NCBI RefSeq assembly: GCF_000499205.1
Contig: NZ_AWUK01000038.1
Span: forward strand, 216,816 to 280,815
Direction: 5' to 3'
DNA length: 64,000 bases
Origin: Paenibacillus sp. MAEPY2
GTDB lineage: Bacteria > Bacillota > Bacilli > Paenibacillales > Paenibacillaceae
Below the pieces are notes generated by a model. That model saw only the letters and a program-made list of their open reading frames with translations. It searched no databases and was not told where the DNA came from. Both the position numbers and the translations under genes were made by a program. Positions 45,819 to 54,452 of the stretch are shown in pieces; positions within the stretch are counted from its first letter, which is position 1; every line of letters starts with the position of its first letter.

Positions 45819-47204
45819 GTGAAAAAACGTGTACCGTTAACTGCTCCTATGACTCGGAATTTTAATAAGGAATTAATTACTCTTGTCATTCCGATTGCAT
45901 TACAGAATCTAATCTCAGCCACAGTCATATCAGCTGATGTAGTTATGCTGGGAATGATTAGCCAATCTACAATGTCGGCTGTATCTCTAGCCGGACAAAT
46001 TACCTTTGCATTGACCTTGTTTTACATGGGGATGTCTGCGGGGGCAGGAATTCTAACCGCACAATATTGGGGGAGGAAAGATGTACAAACCATCCAGCGT
46101 ATTCTTAGCACTACCTGCATGTTCTCCTTTAGCATCTCCATTTTGTTTTTCTTCGTATCTTTTGTATATCCTGAATCGTTAATGCGATTTTTCACAAATG
46201 ATGTTGAGTTAATTCAGTATGGTTCATTATTTTTAAAGATGAATTCGTTTTCTTATCTTGCGATGGGCATTTCACAAATGTATCTCAGCGTGATTCGAAG
46301 TATGGAGAATGCAAGATTAAGTGCTTGGATTAGTTCATTATGTTTAATTTTAAACATTTTGTTTAATGCGTTATGCATCTTTGTCCTTTTTCCAGACAGA
46401 CCTCTAATGGCGATTGCGGCGGTGGCTCTTTGTACAGTTTTAGCTCGGTTTATTGAATTGGCCTGCTGTGTTATTTATTCCGTGACAAGAGGATCGATTC
46501 GGTTTCGTTTCCCGATACGTGATGGCATTCAACGCAATCTCCTCAAGGATTTCCTGAAATACACCATGCCTGTACAGGGCAATTATATTGTTTGGGGAGG
46601 TGCACTAACGGCGACTGCTGCAATTATTGGACATGTAAGTGCTGATATGGTGGCAGCGAATTCAGTTGCATCCGTAGTTAAGAATTTAACCATTGTACTG
46701 TGTGGAGGTATTGCTAGTGGAGGTTCTATACTGGTTGGAAAATATCTAGGGAAAGGGGAGATCGAGAAAGCCAAACAGGTGGGAAACAGAATGAATCTAT
46801 ATGCTGTACTATTTGGAATAATAGCAGGGGTCACAATTATCCTGATAAAACCGCTTGTTTTTACCGTAGTAAATCTAAATGTCATTTCTCAAAGCTACCT
46901 GGATGGAATGTTATATATTAGTGCATTTTATTGTATTGCCAAATCCGTTAATGCAACCAATATATCGGGAATATTCACTGCAGGAGGTGACTCTAAATTT
47001 GGCTTTTGGTGTGATTCAATTGTAATGTGGGGCATTATTTTGCCGCTTGGCTATTTCTGTGCTTTTGTATGGAACGTATCCCCCCTTGTATTATATATCG
47101 TTATCAGTTTGGATGAGTTCATTAAGTTACCCTTGGCATTCATTCGTTACCGACAATACAAATGGCTAAATAACATTACAAGGACTTTTTCACCAGTAGC
47201 TTAA
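45819..47204 (+). CDS. MATE-family multidrug/metabolite exporter
   Basis: A membrane antiporter of 461 residues with 12 predicted helices in two MatE halves (first half VIPIALQNLISATVISADVVMLG; second half FLKYTMPVQGNYIVWGGALTA). Family members export cationic drugs or metabolites with Na+ or H+. The GTG start follows GAGAGGGG by about 8 nt. An O-acetyltransferase gene follows 67 bp downstream on the same strand. Confidence 0.9.
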   Translation: MKKRVPLTAPMTRNFNKELITLVIPIALQNLISATVISADVVMLGMISQSTMSAVSLAGQITFALTLFYMGMSAGAGILTAQYWGRKDVQTIQRILSTTCMFSFSISILFFFVSFVYPESLMRFFTNDVELIQYGSLFLKMNSFSYLAMGISQMYLSVIRSMENARLSAWISSLCLILNILFNALCIFVLFPDRPLMAIAAVALCTVLARFIELACCVIYSVTRGSIRFRFPIRDGIQRNLLKDFLKYTMPVQGNYIVWGGALTATAAIIGHVSADMVAANSVASVVKNLTIVLCGGIASGGSILVGKYLGKGEIEKAKQVGNRMNLYAVLFGIIAGVTIILIKPLVFTVVNLNVISQSYLDGMLYISAFYCIAKSVNATNISGIFTAGGDSKFGFWCDSIVMWGIILPLGYFCAFVWNVSPLVLYIVISLDEFIKLPLAFIRYRQYKWLNNITRTFSPVA

Positions 47205-47271
47205 GAAATATGCGATCAAAGAATGTACGGTCAACTAAAAGAAATAGATTAAAGGCAGAGGGGACAAAGGC

Positions 47272-47901
47272 ATGAATATTATAGAACGAATGGCAAATCG
47301 GCAACTGTTTACGGATCATGATGCGAATTATCCAAAGGAAGCATCGGATCTGGCTCGTGCGCGTCAACGAGGAAAGGCACTATGTTATGAGATCAATCGT
47401 TTACATCCCGATGATATTGAAATGCGCAAGACGCTGATGGCACAGCTTTTCGGTAGTATTGGTGAACATGTTTGGATGGAGCCTCCTATTCGGATGTCAT
47501 ACGGATCAAACACTACGGTAGGCAATAATGTCTATATCAACTTTAATTTAACTGTTGTCGATGACTATAAAGTGACGATTGGAAATGATGTTATGTTTGG
47601 TCCAAATGTTACGATTGCGGTAACCAATCATCCCGTACACCCAGAAAAACGTAAAGAAGGTGGGATGTTTGCTTTGCCCGTAGTTATCGAGGATGGCGTA
47701 TGGATCGGTAGCTGTGTTGTGATTGTACCAGGAGTCACTATCGGTGCTGGAAGTGTGATCGGAGCAGGAAGCGTGGTAACCAAAGATATTCCTAGCAACG
47801 TAATTGCTGTTGGAAATCCTTGCAGAGTCCTTCGTGAAATCACGGATCATGACAGAGAGTATTACTATAAAAACATGCGTTTCGACCAAGTGGAATGGTA
47901 A
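47272..47901 (+). CDS. Hexapeptide sugar O-acetyltransferase (LacA/Maa-like)
   Basis: A cytoplasmic acetyl-CoA-dependent enzyme of 209 residues that acetylates galactosides, maltose or similar sugars. The N-terminal Mac domain (MANRQLFTDHDANYPKEASDL) is followed by a left-handed beta-helix of hexapeptide repeats (VWIGSCVVIVPGVTIGAGSV) with the catalytic histidine in TNHPVHPEKR. GAGGGG lies about 8 nt before the ATG. It may form a unit with the MATE exporter, detoxifying and exporting unmetabolised sugars; that is inference. Confidence 0.9.
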   Translation: MNIIERMANRQLFTDHDANYPKEASDLARARQRGKALCYEINRLHPDDIEMRKTLMAQLFGSIGEHVWMEPPIRMSYGSNTTVGNNVYINFNLTVVDDYKVTIGNDVMFGPNVTIAVTNHPVHPEKRKEGGMFALPVVIEDGVWIGSCVVIVPGVTIGAGSVIGAGSVVTKDIPSNVIAVGNPCRVLREITDHDREYYYKNMRFDQVEW

Positions 47902-47974
47902 TGGATAACCAAGCAAATCATGAAATTTAACTTGGCCGACTAGACGCTACCTGGCAAGGAGAGAAAATGGGAGA

Positions 47975-48133
47975 ATGATGCCACTCATGGTTGAAATCAT
48001 TATATCAGTATGTATTTTGATTGGATTATATTTTGTAATAGGTAGGTTATTGGAATCCCCGCGTGTTGTCCGTTACGCAGAGCATATAGAAGAACAATTT
48101 GAAAAAAATCTTTATGAAGACAACCCAAATTGA
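47975..48133 (+). CDS. Small single-span membrane protein
   Basis: A 52-residue ORF beginning MMPLMVEIIISVCILIGLYF. One membrane helix (about 4-24) is followed by a charged cytoplasmic tail rich in Glu and Lys. AAGGAGAG lies 11 nt before ATG 47975. It follows the acetyltransferase by 73 bp and may be cotranscribed. No family recognised. Confidence 0.5.
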   Translation: MMPLMVEIIISVCILIGLYFVIGRLLESPRVVRYAEHIEEQFEKNLYEDNPN

Positions 48134-48174
48134 ATAATAAGGTATAGGAACTATAGGATTAAAATTGCTGTTAT

Positions 48175-48248
48175 CCCCTTTTCGTAGACAAGATAAAAAA
48201 GACATCTGTTAAGATGGACTTGATCTTGCTGAGCAGAGGGGGTTTTTT
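48175..48248 (+). terminator. Nested hairpin with T run: terminator or attenuator before the Mga-like gene
   Basis: Three nested stems are visible: CCCCT with AGGGG (48175-48179 and 48237-48241), CAAGAT with ATCTTG (48189 and 48223), and CATCT with AGATG around GTTA (48203-48216), followed by TTTTTT. It can end the upstream unit, or act as a regulated leader, since a 19-codon ORF begins directly after it. Confidence 0.5.
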
Positions 48249-48249
48249 C

Positions 48250-48309
48250 ATGAAAAAAAAGGAAAAACCTATAAATGGTGCCGAAAGGGTCGGCTCGCAT
48301 ATGGATTGA
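48250..48309 (+). CDS. Possible 19-residue leader peptide
   Basis: ATG at 48250 follows GAGGGGG by 7 nt and the frame ends at TGA 48307. The peptide is lysine-rich at its start (MKKKEKP). Within it GCCGA and TCGGC form a small hairpin. It lies 44 bp before the regulator gene. It may be a leader peptide or a chance ORF. Confidence 0.3.
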   Translation: MKKKEKPINGAERVGSHMD

Positions 48310-48352
48310 ACGAACACGATGACATTCAAAATAAGTGGAATAGGGTGGAAAC

Positions 48353-49789
48353 ATGGATAAAGGATTTACATTAGCTAGTCAACTACTAACGCTGCTGGAT
48401 ACGGAACAAAGATGGTTTACCTTAGCCGAAGTTGAAAAAAGTTTAGGGGTCTCAGATAAAACAATACGTAAGATGGTTGAGGAAATCAGCAAGCAATTGC
48501 CCCCGACTGTAACTATAGAAGTTTCTAGAGGAAAGGGAATCGTTCTTCTGCGTGATGGGCGAAGTGAGACGATGAGTGAAGTGATTTCTTCGATGTTCAG
48601 ACAAACTATTTTTTATCGACTGATGAATGTTTTGTTCACGAATGTGGACCGACTGTCCGTGGAGGAGCTTGCCGGAGTCATGTTTATGAGCACCTCATCT
48701 TTGAAGAAACTGATTGTGCAATTAAATAATAATGATCTAAAAGCTTATAAGTTACGCATTACGTATTCAACCCCTATGATCAAAGGGAATGAAATGAATA
48801 TTCGATATTTTTATTGGAAGTTGTATTGCGATGCGTATGAGTTTACAGGATGGCCTTTTGCGAATGTCGATTATGATTACATCAATCAGTTGATCACAAA
48901 TATAGAGAATGAGAAAAACATCGTATATTTTATCAATTCCAAAAGGAGACTTTCCTTTTTGCTGGCCATTGTTATAGAAAGAGTCTTTCAAGGGAAATTC
49001 GTAAACATCGACGAAAGTGCTTACCCCTGGGAAAAGGGGATGTTTTATATGCCTGTGAAGACCCTTGCCAAAAGTCTTGAAGAGAAGCTTTCCATTGATT
49101 TTCCCAAAAGTGAAATCTACTTTATGCAATCCCTGGTTAGTCTCAGCCAATATCATTATTATGAAGGATCAGAAATAACGCCCAGGAAAGAAGTCGAATT
49201 ACATAAAGATAAAGAGGAATATCAAATGGGTAATCTGCTCCTAAGTCTATTGGCAAAGGTATACCCCAATTTGGAGATGGAAGAACGATTTATATTGGAG
49301 ATATACGCGTTCTTTGACAAGTTATTAATCGATAATGCAATTTCTGAATGGATGATGATTTCCAAAAGTAATTTAACGGCATATGTTCAAAATGAATGCC
49401 AGCAGCTGTATCAGGAACTGCAAACCTGCATGCAAACATGGGGCAAAGCTTACCCTGCCGTCATGTACAATCATTTTCATTTAACCAAGCTAACCTTAAT
49501 GGTTCGTTCAAGTTTACGTTATAAAAGGAAAAGGGCCTTCCTAGTAATCGGAGAAGAATTTTCAATTCGTCATTACATAGCGGATTTGATCAAGAAGGAA
49601 ATTGGGGATCAGCTGGTCATCAATACGTCCATAATGAAAGGGCTCTCTGACGAAATGATGCAGCAACACCAGATTGATTTTGTCATTAGTAATATTCCGG
49701 TTTCATTGCAGACCGTGCCTGTTGTTATTATCTCTACGATCCCGTCCAAAAGAGATCTGGACAATATACGTAAAGAGTTGCTTTTATAA
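48353..49789 (+). CDS. Mga/AtxA-like PRD-type transcriptional regulator
   Basis: A 478-residue regulator with an N-terminal winged helix (WFTLAEVEKSLGVSDKTIRKMVEEI), a second Mga helix-turn-helix (LSVEELAGVMFMSTSSLKKLIVQL), a helical PRD-like middle, and a C-terminal EIIB-like fold (KRAFLVIGEEFSIRHYIADLI). GGGTGG precedes the ATG. In pathogens Mga and AtxA control virulence genes; here the neighbours are a nucleoside phosphorylase homologue and NupC, so it probably regulates nucleoside uptake. Phosphorylation control by the PTS is possible but not shown. Confidence 0.8.
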   Translation: MDKGFTLASQLLTLLDTEQRWFTLAEVEKSLGVSDKTIRKMVEEISKQLPPTVTIEVSRGKGIVLLRDGRSETMSEVISSMFRQTIFYRLMNVLFTNVDRLSVEELAGVMFMSTSSLKKLIVQLNNNDLKAYKLRITYSTPMIKGNEMNIRYFYWKLYCDAYEFTGWPFANVDYDYINQLITNIENEKNIVYFINSKRRLSFLLAIVIERVFQGKFVNIDESAYPWEKGMFYMPVKTLAKSLEEKLSIDFPKSEIYFMQSLVSLSQYHYYEGSEITPRKEVELHKDKEEYQMGNLLLSLLAKVYPNLEMEERFILEIYAFFDKLLIDNAISEWMMISKSNLTAYVQNECQQLYQELQTCMQTWGKAYPAVMYNHFHLTKLTLMVRSSLRYKRKRAFLVIGEEFSIRHYIADLIKKEIGDQLVINTSIMKGLSDEMMQQHQIDFVISNIPVSLQTVPVVIISTIPSKRDLDNIRKELLL

Positions 49790-49817
49790 TTTGACCAATT
49801 ATTTCCCTTACCCTCCG

Positions 49818-49855
49818 TAAGATTTTGGTCTAGTTTGTTATGACAAAAAATCTTA
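49818..49855. promoter_or_regulatory. Inverted repeat before deoD
   Basis: TAAGATTTTGGTC and GACAAAAAATCTTA form an imperfect inverted repeat with an 11-nt spacer, in the 156-bp gap before the phosphorylase. No T run follows, so an operator for the Mga-like regulator is more likely than a terminator. Confidence 0.4.
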
Positions 49856-49945
49856 TGCTCAATGTACTTTCCGAACTGATTTTCTAGGCATGCAGAAGAG
49901 ATGTCGGTAAGCCTGAGTTCAATATTGAGAGTAGGGGGCAGAAAT

Positions 49946-50653
49946 ATGAGTAGGCATCTAGGCGCGAAAAAAGGAGAAATAGCGGACATCGTTTTGCTTC
50001 CGGGAGATCCTTTGCGTGCAAAATTCGTAGCAGAACACTTTTTAGATGAGACGATTTGTTATAACGAAGTAAGAGGTATGTATGGGTACACCGGATTGTA
50101 CAAGGGCATACCGGTGTCGGTTCAAGGGACAGGAATGGGAAATCCATCGATGAGTATCTATGCAACGGAATTGATCGTCGATTATGAAGTTAAGAAATTG
50201 ATTCGTATCGGTACATGTGGCGCCATGCAGAAAGAAATTAATATCCGCGATATTGTAATCGCTCAAGCCGTGTCTTCAGATAGTAATATGACGGATAAGA
50301 TCTTCCATGGCTGTAATTATGCACCTACGGCAGATTTCTCATTGTTAATGAAAGCGTATCAACAAGCACAAGCTAAACAGGTAAGTGTCTTTGTGGGTAA
50401 CATCTATAATTCCGATGAATTCTATCGTGAGAACTTAGATCGTCTTCACAAGTTTATGGATTTTGGTGTATTAGCGGTCGAAATGGAAAGCACAGCCCTC
50501 TATACTACAGCCGCTAAATATGGTGTAAAAGCCCTATCCATTTTGACAGTAGGCAGTCAACTGTTAACACAGGAGCACTTAACTCATCAAGACAGTGAGC
50601 AATCCTTTTATGAAATGGTCGAAATAGCACTTAACACAGCCATTGAGAGCTAA
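49946..50653 (+). CDS. deoD: DeoD-like purine nucleoside phosphorylase with altered active site
   Basis: A homologue of hexameric purine nucleoside phosphorylase, 235 residues. Family sites retained are His4, GDPLRAK (phosphate Arg24), NEVRGM, RIGTCGA, and AVEMES (ribose Glu). The catalytic motif TVSDH is here TVGSQ, so the acid Asp is Ser204, and the assisting Arg in the following helix aligns with Ser218. Those residues protonate the purine N7 in E. coli DeoD, so activity or specificity is probably changed. ATG 49946 follows AGGGGGC by about 7 nt and gives the standard length. NupC follows 53 bp downstream. Confidence 0.85.
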   Translation: MSRHLGAKKGEIADIVLLPGDPLRAKFVAEHFLDETICYNEVRGMYGYTGLYKGIPVSVQGTGMGNPSMSIYATELIVDYEVKKLIRIGTCGAMQKEINIRDIVIAQAVSSDSNMTDKIFHGCNYAPTADFSLLMKAYQQAQAKQVSVFVGNIYNSDEFYRENLDRLHKFMDFGVLAVEMESTALYTTAAKYGVKALSILTVGSQLLTQEHLTHQDSEQSFYEMVEIALNTAIES

Positions 50654-50706
50654 TTTATCGATATGAGGATTCCAAAAAAATGTACCGATAATTTGGAGGG
50701 TTAAAC

Positions 50707-51888
50707 ATGCATTATCTAATTTCTGTTGTCGGTCTGATTATGGTTCTATTGCTGGCATGGCTTGCGAGTAATAATAAGCGGAAAATTAAATATCGTCCTA
50801 TCATTATTATGATTGTTATTCAGATAGGCTTGGGATTAATTATACTAAAAACGAGTATAGGCGAATTTTTAATTAAAGGTTTTGCCGATAGTTTTTCGAA
50901 ATTACTTGGATATGCCAACGAAGGAACGAACTTTGTTTTTGGCGGGATGGCGAATGAAGGAGCACATACATTCTTCCTGTATGTTTTGATGCCTATCGTT
51001 TTTATGTCAGCATTAATAGGGATTCTGCAACATTACAAAATACTGCCATTCATTATAAAGTATATTGGTCTGGTGCTAAGTAAAGTAAATGGCATGGGGA
51101 AATTGGAATCTTATAATGCGGTTGCAGCCGCAATTGTAGGACAAAATGAAGTATTTATTTCGGTGAAAAATCAACTTGGTTTATTACCAAAGCATCGCTT
51201 GTATACATTATGTGCATCTGCAATGTCGACAGTATCGATGTCCATTGTTGGTTCATATATGACGATGCTCGAACCTAGGTATGTAGTGGCTGCATTAATA
51301 TTAAACCTATTTGGCGGCTTTATCATTGCATCCATCATTAATCCGTATGAAGTTACAGCTGAAGAAGATATTGTTGAAGTCCAGGAAGAGGAGAAACAAA
51401 CGTTTTTTGAAATGCTGGGCGAATATATTATGGACGGCTTTAAAGTAGCCATCGTGGTTGGGGTCATGTTAGTTGGTTTTGTCGGGATTATTGCCTTGAT
51501 TAACGGGGTCTTCAGTGGCATATTTGGCATCTCGTTCCAAGGAGTTCTAGGGTATGTGTTTGCACCCATTGCCTTTATGATCGGTGTGCCATGGCATGAA
51601 GCTGTTCATGCCGGTAGTATCATGGCAACGAAATTGGTTGCGAATGAATTTGTAGCTATGCTTGACTTTGTTAAGATCCAAGATGGTTTAAGTGGCCGTA
51701 CTACAGCCATTGTCTCCGTTTTTCTAATCTCATTTGCTAACTTTGGGTCCATTGGTACAATCGTAGGTGCAGTGAAAGGACTGAATGAGAAACAAGGGAA
51801 TATTGTTGCCCGGTTTGGATTGAAGCTGTTATATGGGGCAACTCTTGTAAGCGTTTTATCGGCCATAATTATCGGTATTATATTTTAG
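50707..51888 (+). CDS. nupC: NupC concentrative nucleoside transporter
   Basis: A CNT-family nucleoside/H+ or Na+ symporter of 393 residues with about ten helices. Family stretches include FVFGGMANEGAHTFFLYVLM, VNGMGKLESYNAVAAAIVGQ, SAMSTVSMSIVGSYMTML and SFANFGSIGTIVGA. The substrate loop reads GQNEVFI where many NupC proteins have GQSENFI, which may alter nucleoside preference. TTGGAGGG lies 6 nt before the ATG. It probably supplies the nucleoside handled by the upstream DeoD homologue. Confidence 0.9.
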   Translation: MHYLISVVGLIMVLLLAWLASNNKRKIKYRPIIIMIVIQIGLGLIILKTSIGEFLIKGFADSFSKLLGYANEGTNFVFGGMANEGAHTFFLYVLMPIVFMSALIGILQHYKILPFIIKYIGLVLSKVNGMGKLESYNAVAAAIVGQNEVFISVKNQLGLLPKHRLYTLCASAMSTVSMSIVGSYMTMLEPRYVVAALILNLFGGFIIASIINPYEVTAEEDIVEVQEEEKQTFFEMLGEYIMDGFKVAIVVGVMLVGFVGIIALINGVFSGIFGISFQGVLGYVFAPIAFMIGVPWHEAVHAGSIMATKLVANEFVAMLDFVKIQDGLSGRTTAIVSVFLISFANFGSIGTIVGAVKGLNEKQGNIVARFGLKLLYGATLVSVLSAIIIGIIF

Positions 51889-51925
51889 GTGAACCAACTC
51901 GAAATGGAGCTGTTGTTTAAAGAAT

Positions 51926-51959
51926 CAAGTTCTTGCCCCAAACTGAGGACAAGAACTTG
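51926..51959. terminator. Hairpin between nupC and the converging monooxygenase gene
   Basis: CAAGTTCTTGCCC pairs with GGACAAGAACTTG with one mismatch, over an 8-nt loop. No T run is present, so efficiency is uncertain. Confidence 0.5.
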
Positions 51960-52040
51960 GTCCTAATCATTAAACTCAACAAATACACACGGGAAAAATA
52001 CCATCAAATGATAGCCTCTCCATATCCTACAGGTTGTTCC

Positions 52041-53147
52041 TCAGATGTCCTTGATGGATGCGGCTTGCGAAATTCTTTCGCGAATGGCTTCTTCAGTTCG
52101 TGGGACAAGAAAATCTACCATCATTTCCGCGTTTTCTTGCACTTCCTCAATGAAAGGACGGAAACTCTTATTATATTCTTGGAACGCAAGCTCAAAATTC
52201 CCATCGTTTTTTTGGAAAGCATCAGCCAAGGCTGCCGCCCCATCTATCGCCAGTGATCCACCCATGCCAGCAGCCGGAGAGGCGCAGTATCCAGCATCAC
52301 CGACTAGCGCTACCCTGCCTTTTGTCCACGACGGCATTTTCATTTGGCACAGTTTGTCAAAGTAAAAAGTTTTCGAGTTCTTCACTTCTTCCAGCAATTC
52401 CGGCGTTCGCCAGCCTAGTCCAGAAAATTGATTCAAAATGATATCCCGTTGCTGTTCTTCGTTTCGGTAATCGTAGGGGAGCTCCTTCTCCGAAGAAAAA
52501 CATAGGACAATATCGGTTTTATTGTTATAGGTGTTCAGCATGATCGCTTTGCCCGGCTCGTTGTACATCTGTGTCGTATTCTCCCTGATCAACACCTTAT
52601 CCACGATCGTGATAGAGAAATAACTTTTAAGAAAATGCGAAAATTTCGTCTCCTCTCCGAAGCATAATTTTCTGACCGCCGAATGAATACCATCACAGCC
52701 GAATACCAGGTCATACGAGCGCTTTTGTCCTCCTTTGAAAGCTACCTCAACGCCATTATTTTCTTCCTTCAATGATGTAATGCTATCTCCGAAAATAAAC
52801 TCAACGTCATCTTTGACAGCCTCGAACATAATATCCAGCAATACATCTCGCTCGATTTCATATTCATCTTCTGCCAGCTGCTCACGGATTTCGAATCGTT
52901 CTGTGACATCATCGGCATTTTTGAATTCCATCAATTCCATGTCTATTTTGTTCGACTGGATTTGGCCTAGCAGCCCCATACGTTTCACGATGTCGACCGT
53001 ATGTTCACGAATATTTACAGGTGTGCCGCCTTTTTTAAGACCTTCAGCAATCTCAACAACGGTCACGTTGTAGCCAAACTGCTTCATCCAGTAGGCTGTT
53101 GAGATGCCGGCAAAGCTCGCCCCGCTGACGAGGATGTTTTTTTTCAT
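52041..53147 (-). CDS. FAD-dependent monooxygenase (UbiH/PHBH/TetX superfamily)
   Basis: A cytoplasmic flavoprotein hydroxylase of 368 residues. The N-terminal dinucleotide fold reads LVSGASFAGISTAYWMKQFG, the DG motif is in FGCDGIHSAVRK, and the GD motif is GRVALVGDAGYCASPAAGMG. Members hydroxylate aromatic compounds, antibiotics or secondary metabolites; it is no closer to TetX than to others as far as can be judged by eye. GGGAGGAA precedes the ATG by 6 nt. Single-gene unit. Confidence 0.88.
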   Translation of the reverse strand: MKKNILVSGASFAGISTAYWMKQFGYNVTVVEIAEGLKKGGTPVNIREHTVDIVKRMGLLGQIQSNKIDMELMEFKNADDVTERFEIREQLAEDEYEIERDVLLDIMFEAVKDDVEFIFGDSITSLKEENNGVEVAFKGGQKRSYDLVFGCDGIHSAVRKLCFGEETKFSHFLKSYFSITIVDKVLIRENTTQMYNEPGKAIMLNTYNNKTDIVLCFSSEKELPYDYRNEEQQRDIILNQFSGLGWRTPELLEEVKNSKTFYFDKLCQMKMPSWTKGRVALVGDAGYCASPAAGMGGSLAIDGAAALADAFQKNDGNFELAFQEYNKSFRPFIEEVQENAEMMVDFLVPRTEEAIRERISQAASIKDI

Positions 53148-53344
53148 ATTCGTTCCTCCCGTGATCCATAATATTTCTAATGATTTTGTATAGAGTAAAA
53201 TAGCTTTATGAACTGGAAATGAACAGATCGTGCAGAATAAGGCGTTGACCTTTTCATCACGAAAAACTTTAGAAATGAATATCTATCTTTAAAGATTGTT
53301 ATAGTTATTCCATTTACATCCATATAGAATGAAAACACCAAACA

Positions 53345-53358
53345 TGTAAGCGCTTTAT
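53345..53358 (+). promoter_or_regulatory. CcpA cre box upstream of lichenase
   Basis: TGTAAGCGCTTTAT matches TGWAARCGYTWNCW at 13 of 14 positions. It lies 20 bp after a possible -10 (TATAGAAT, 53323-53330) and 93 bp before the start codon. The rest of 53148-53450 holds a 12-bp palindrome ATCTTTAAAGAT at 53285 and no gene. Confidence 0.65.
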
Positions 53359-53450
53359 ATTTTTGCTGCCGCAAGAGTATCTACTCGTTTTTTTTTGGGG
53401 ATCGCTTGCCCAAACTTCGACATGTTTGAAATCATTCATGGAGGTGTGTG

Positions 53451-54164
53451 ATGAAGAGGAAGTCTTGGTACACGTTGGTAGTGGCAGGTGTGGTATCGTT
53501 GTTTATTTCGGTAAGTGCTTTTGCAAGTTATGTTTTTTGGGAACCATTAACTTATTTTAACCCGGAAACATGGCAAAAGGCAGATGGCTACTCCAACGGA
53601 GATATGTTCAACTGCACGTGGCGCGCCAACAATGTCAATTTTACGAATGATGGAAAGCTCAAGCTGGGTTTGACAAGTTCTGCATACAACAAGTTTGATT
53701 GCGGGGAGTACCGTTCGACTAATAATTACGGATATGGGCTTTATGAAGTCAGCATGAAACCTGCCAAAAATACAGGCATAGTTTCCTCCTTTTTTACGTA
53801 CACAGGACCTGCTCATGGCACGCAATGGGACGAAATTGATATTGAATTTTTAGGAAAAGACACGACCAAAGTGCAATTTAATTATTTTACAAATGGGGTG
53901 GGTGGTCATGAAAAGGTTATTAACCTTGGCTTTGATGCATCACAGGGGTTTCATACCTATGCTTTCGACTGGCAACCAGGGTATATCAAGTGGTATGTTG
54001 ATGGCGTATTAAAGCATACCGCAACCAGCAATATCCCCGTAACACCAGGTAAAATTATGATGAATATATGGAATGGAACCGGGGTTGATAGCTGGTTAGG
54101 TCCTTATAATGGTGCCAATCCATTGTACGCAGAGTACGACTGGGTTAAATATACGAGTAATTAG
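53451..54164 (+). CDS. bglS: Secreted GH16 lichenase (endo-beta-1,3-1,4-glucanase)
   Basis: An extracellular enzyme of 237 residues that hydrolyses mixed-linkage beta-glucan. A signal peptide spans about residues 1-26 (LVVAGVVSLFISVSAFAS). The mature beta-jellyroll has the active-site motif DEIDIEF with nucleophile Glu128, Asp130 and acid/base Glu132, and the Cys54-Cys84 pair of Bacillus lichenases. TGGAGGTG lies 5 nt before the ATG. The upstream cre box suggests glucose repression. Confidence 0.95.
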   Translation: MKRKSWYTLVVAGVVSLFISVSAFASYVFWEPLTYFNPETWQKADGYSNGDMFNCTWRANNVNFTNDGKLKLGLTSSAYNKFDCGEYRSTNNYGYGLYEVSMKPAKNTGIVSSFFTYTGPAHGTQWDEIDIEFLGKDTTKVQFNYFTNGVGGHEKVINLGFDASQGFHTYAFDWQPGYIKWYVDGVLKHTATSNIPVTPGKIMMNIWNGTGVDSWLGPYNGANPLYAEYDWVKYTSN

Positions 54165-54173
54165 CTATATAGA

Positions 54174-54202
54174 GGCAGCCGCTCGCCGGCTGCTTTTGTT
54201 TT
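54174..54202 (+). terminator. Terminator of the lichenase gene
   Basis: GCAGCCG pairs with CGGCTGC over a 5-nt loop and is followed by TTTTGTTTT. The remaining part of the gap to 54452 contains no supportable gene. Confidence 0.8.
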
Positions 54203-54452
54203 GATCAATTTCATCTCTACATATCTACTAAATAGAAATTTCGATTAGGGAGTGTTAACGAAATGTTCTGTAATTCCGATAAAGAAACCTGTGGGAATTA
54301 TAGAATCTTGCTCTGGGCAGCCTACGTGAAAAGTGAAAAGCGATTCATATTCAGTTCACAAATGCATTTTACAATAAGATTAATTCTTGTTGTTAGGAAC
54401 CTATTTTCACGAAAAGCTGCTTATTGCAGATCAATATGGAGGTAAGATTCGT

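Noticed and set aside
52041..53147. Tetracycline-inactivating TetX
   Set aside because: Only general flavin hydroxylase motifs are shared; nothing specific to TetX can be seen by eye.
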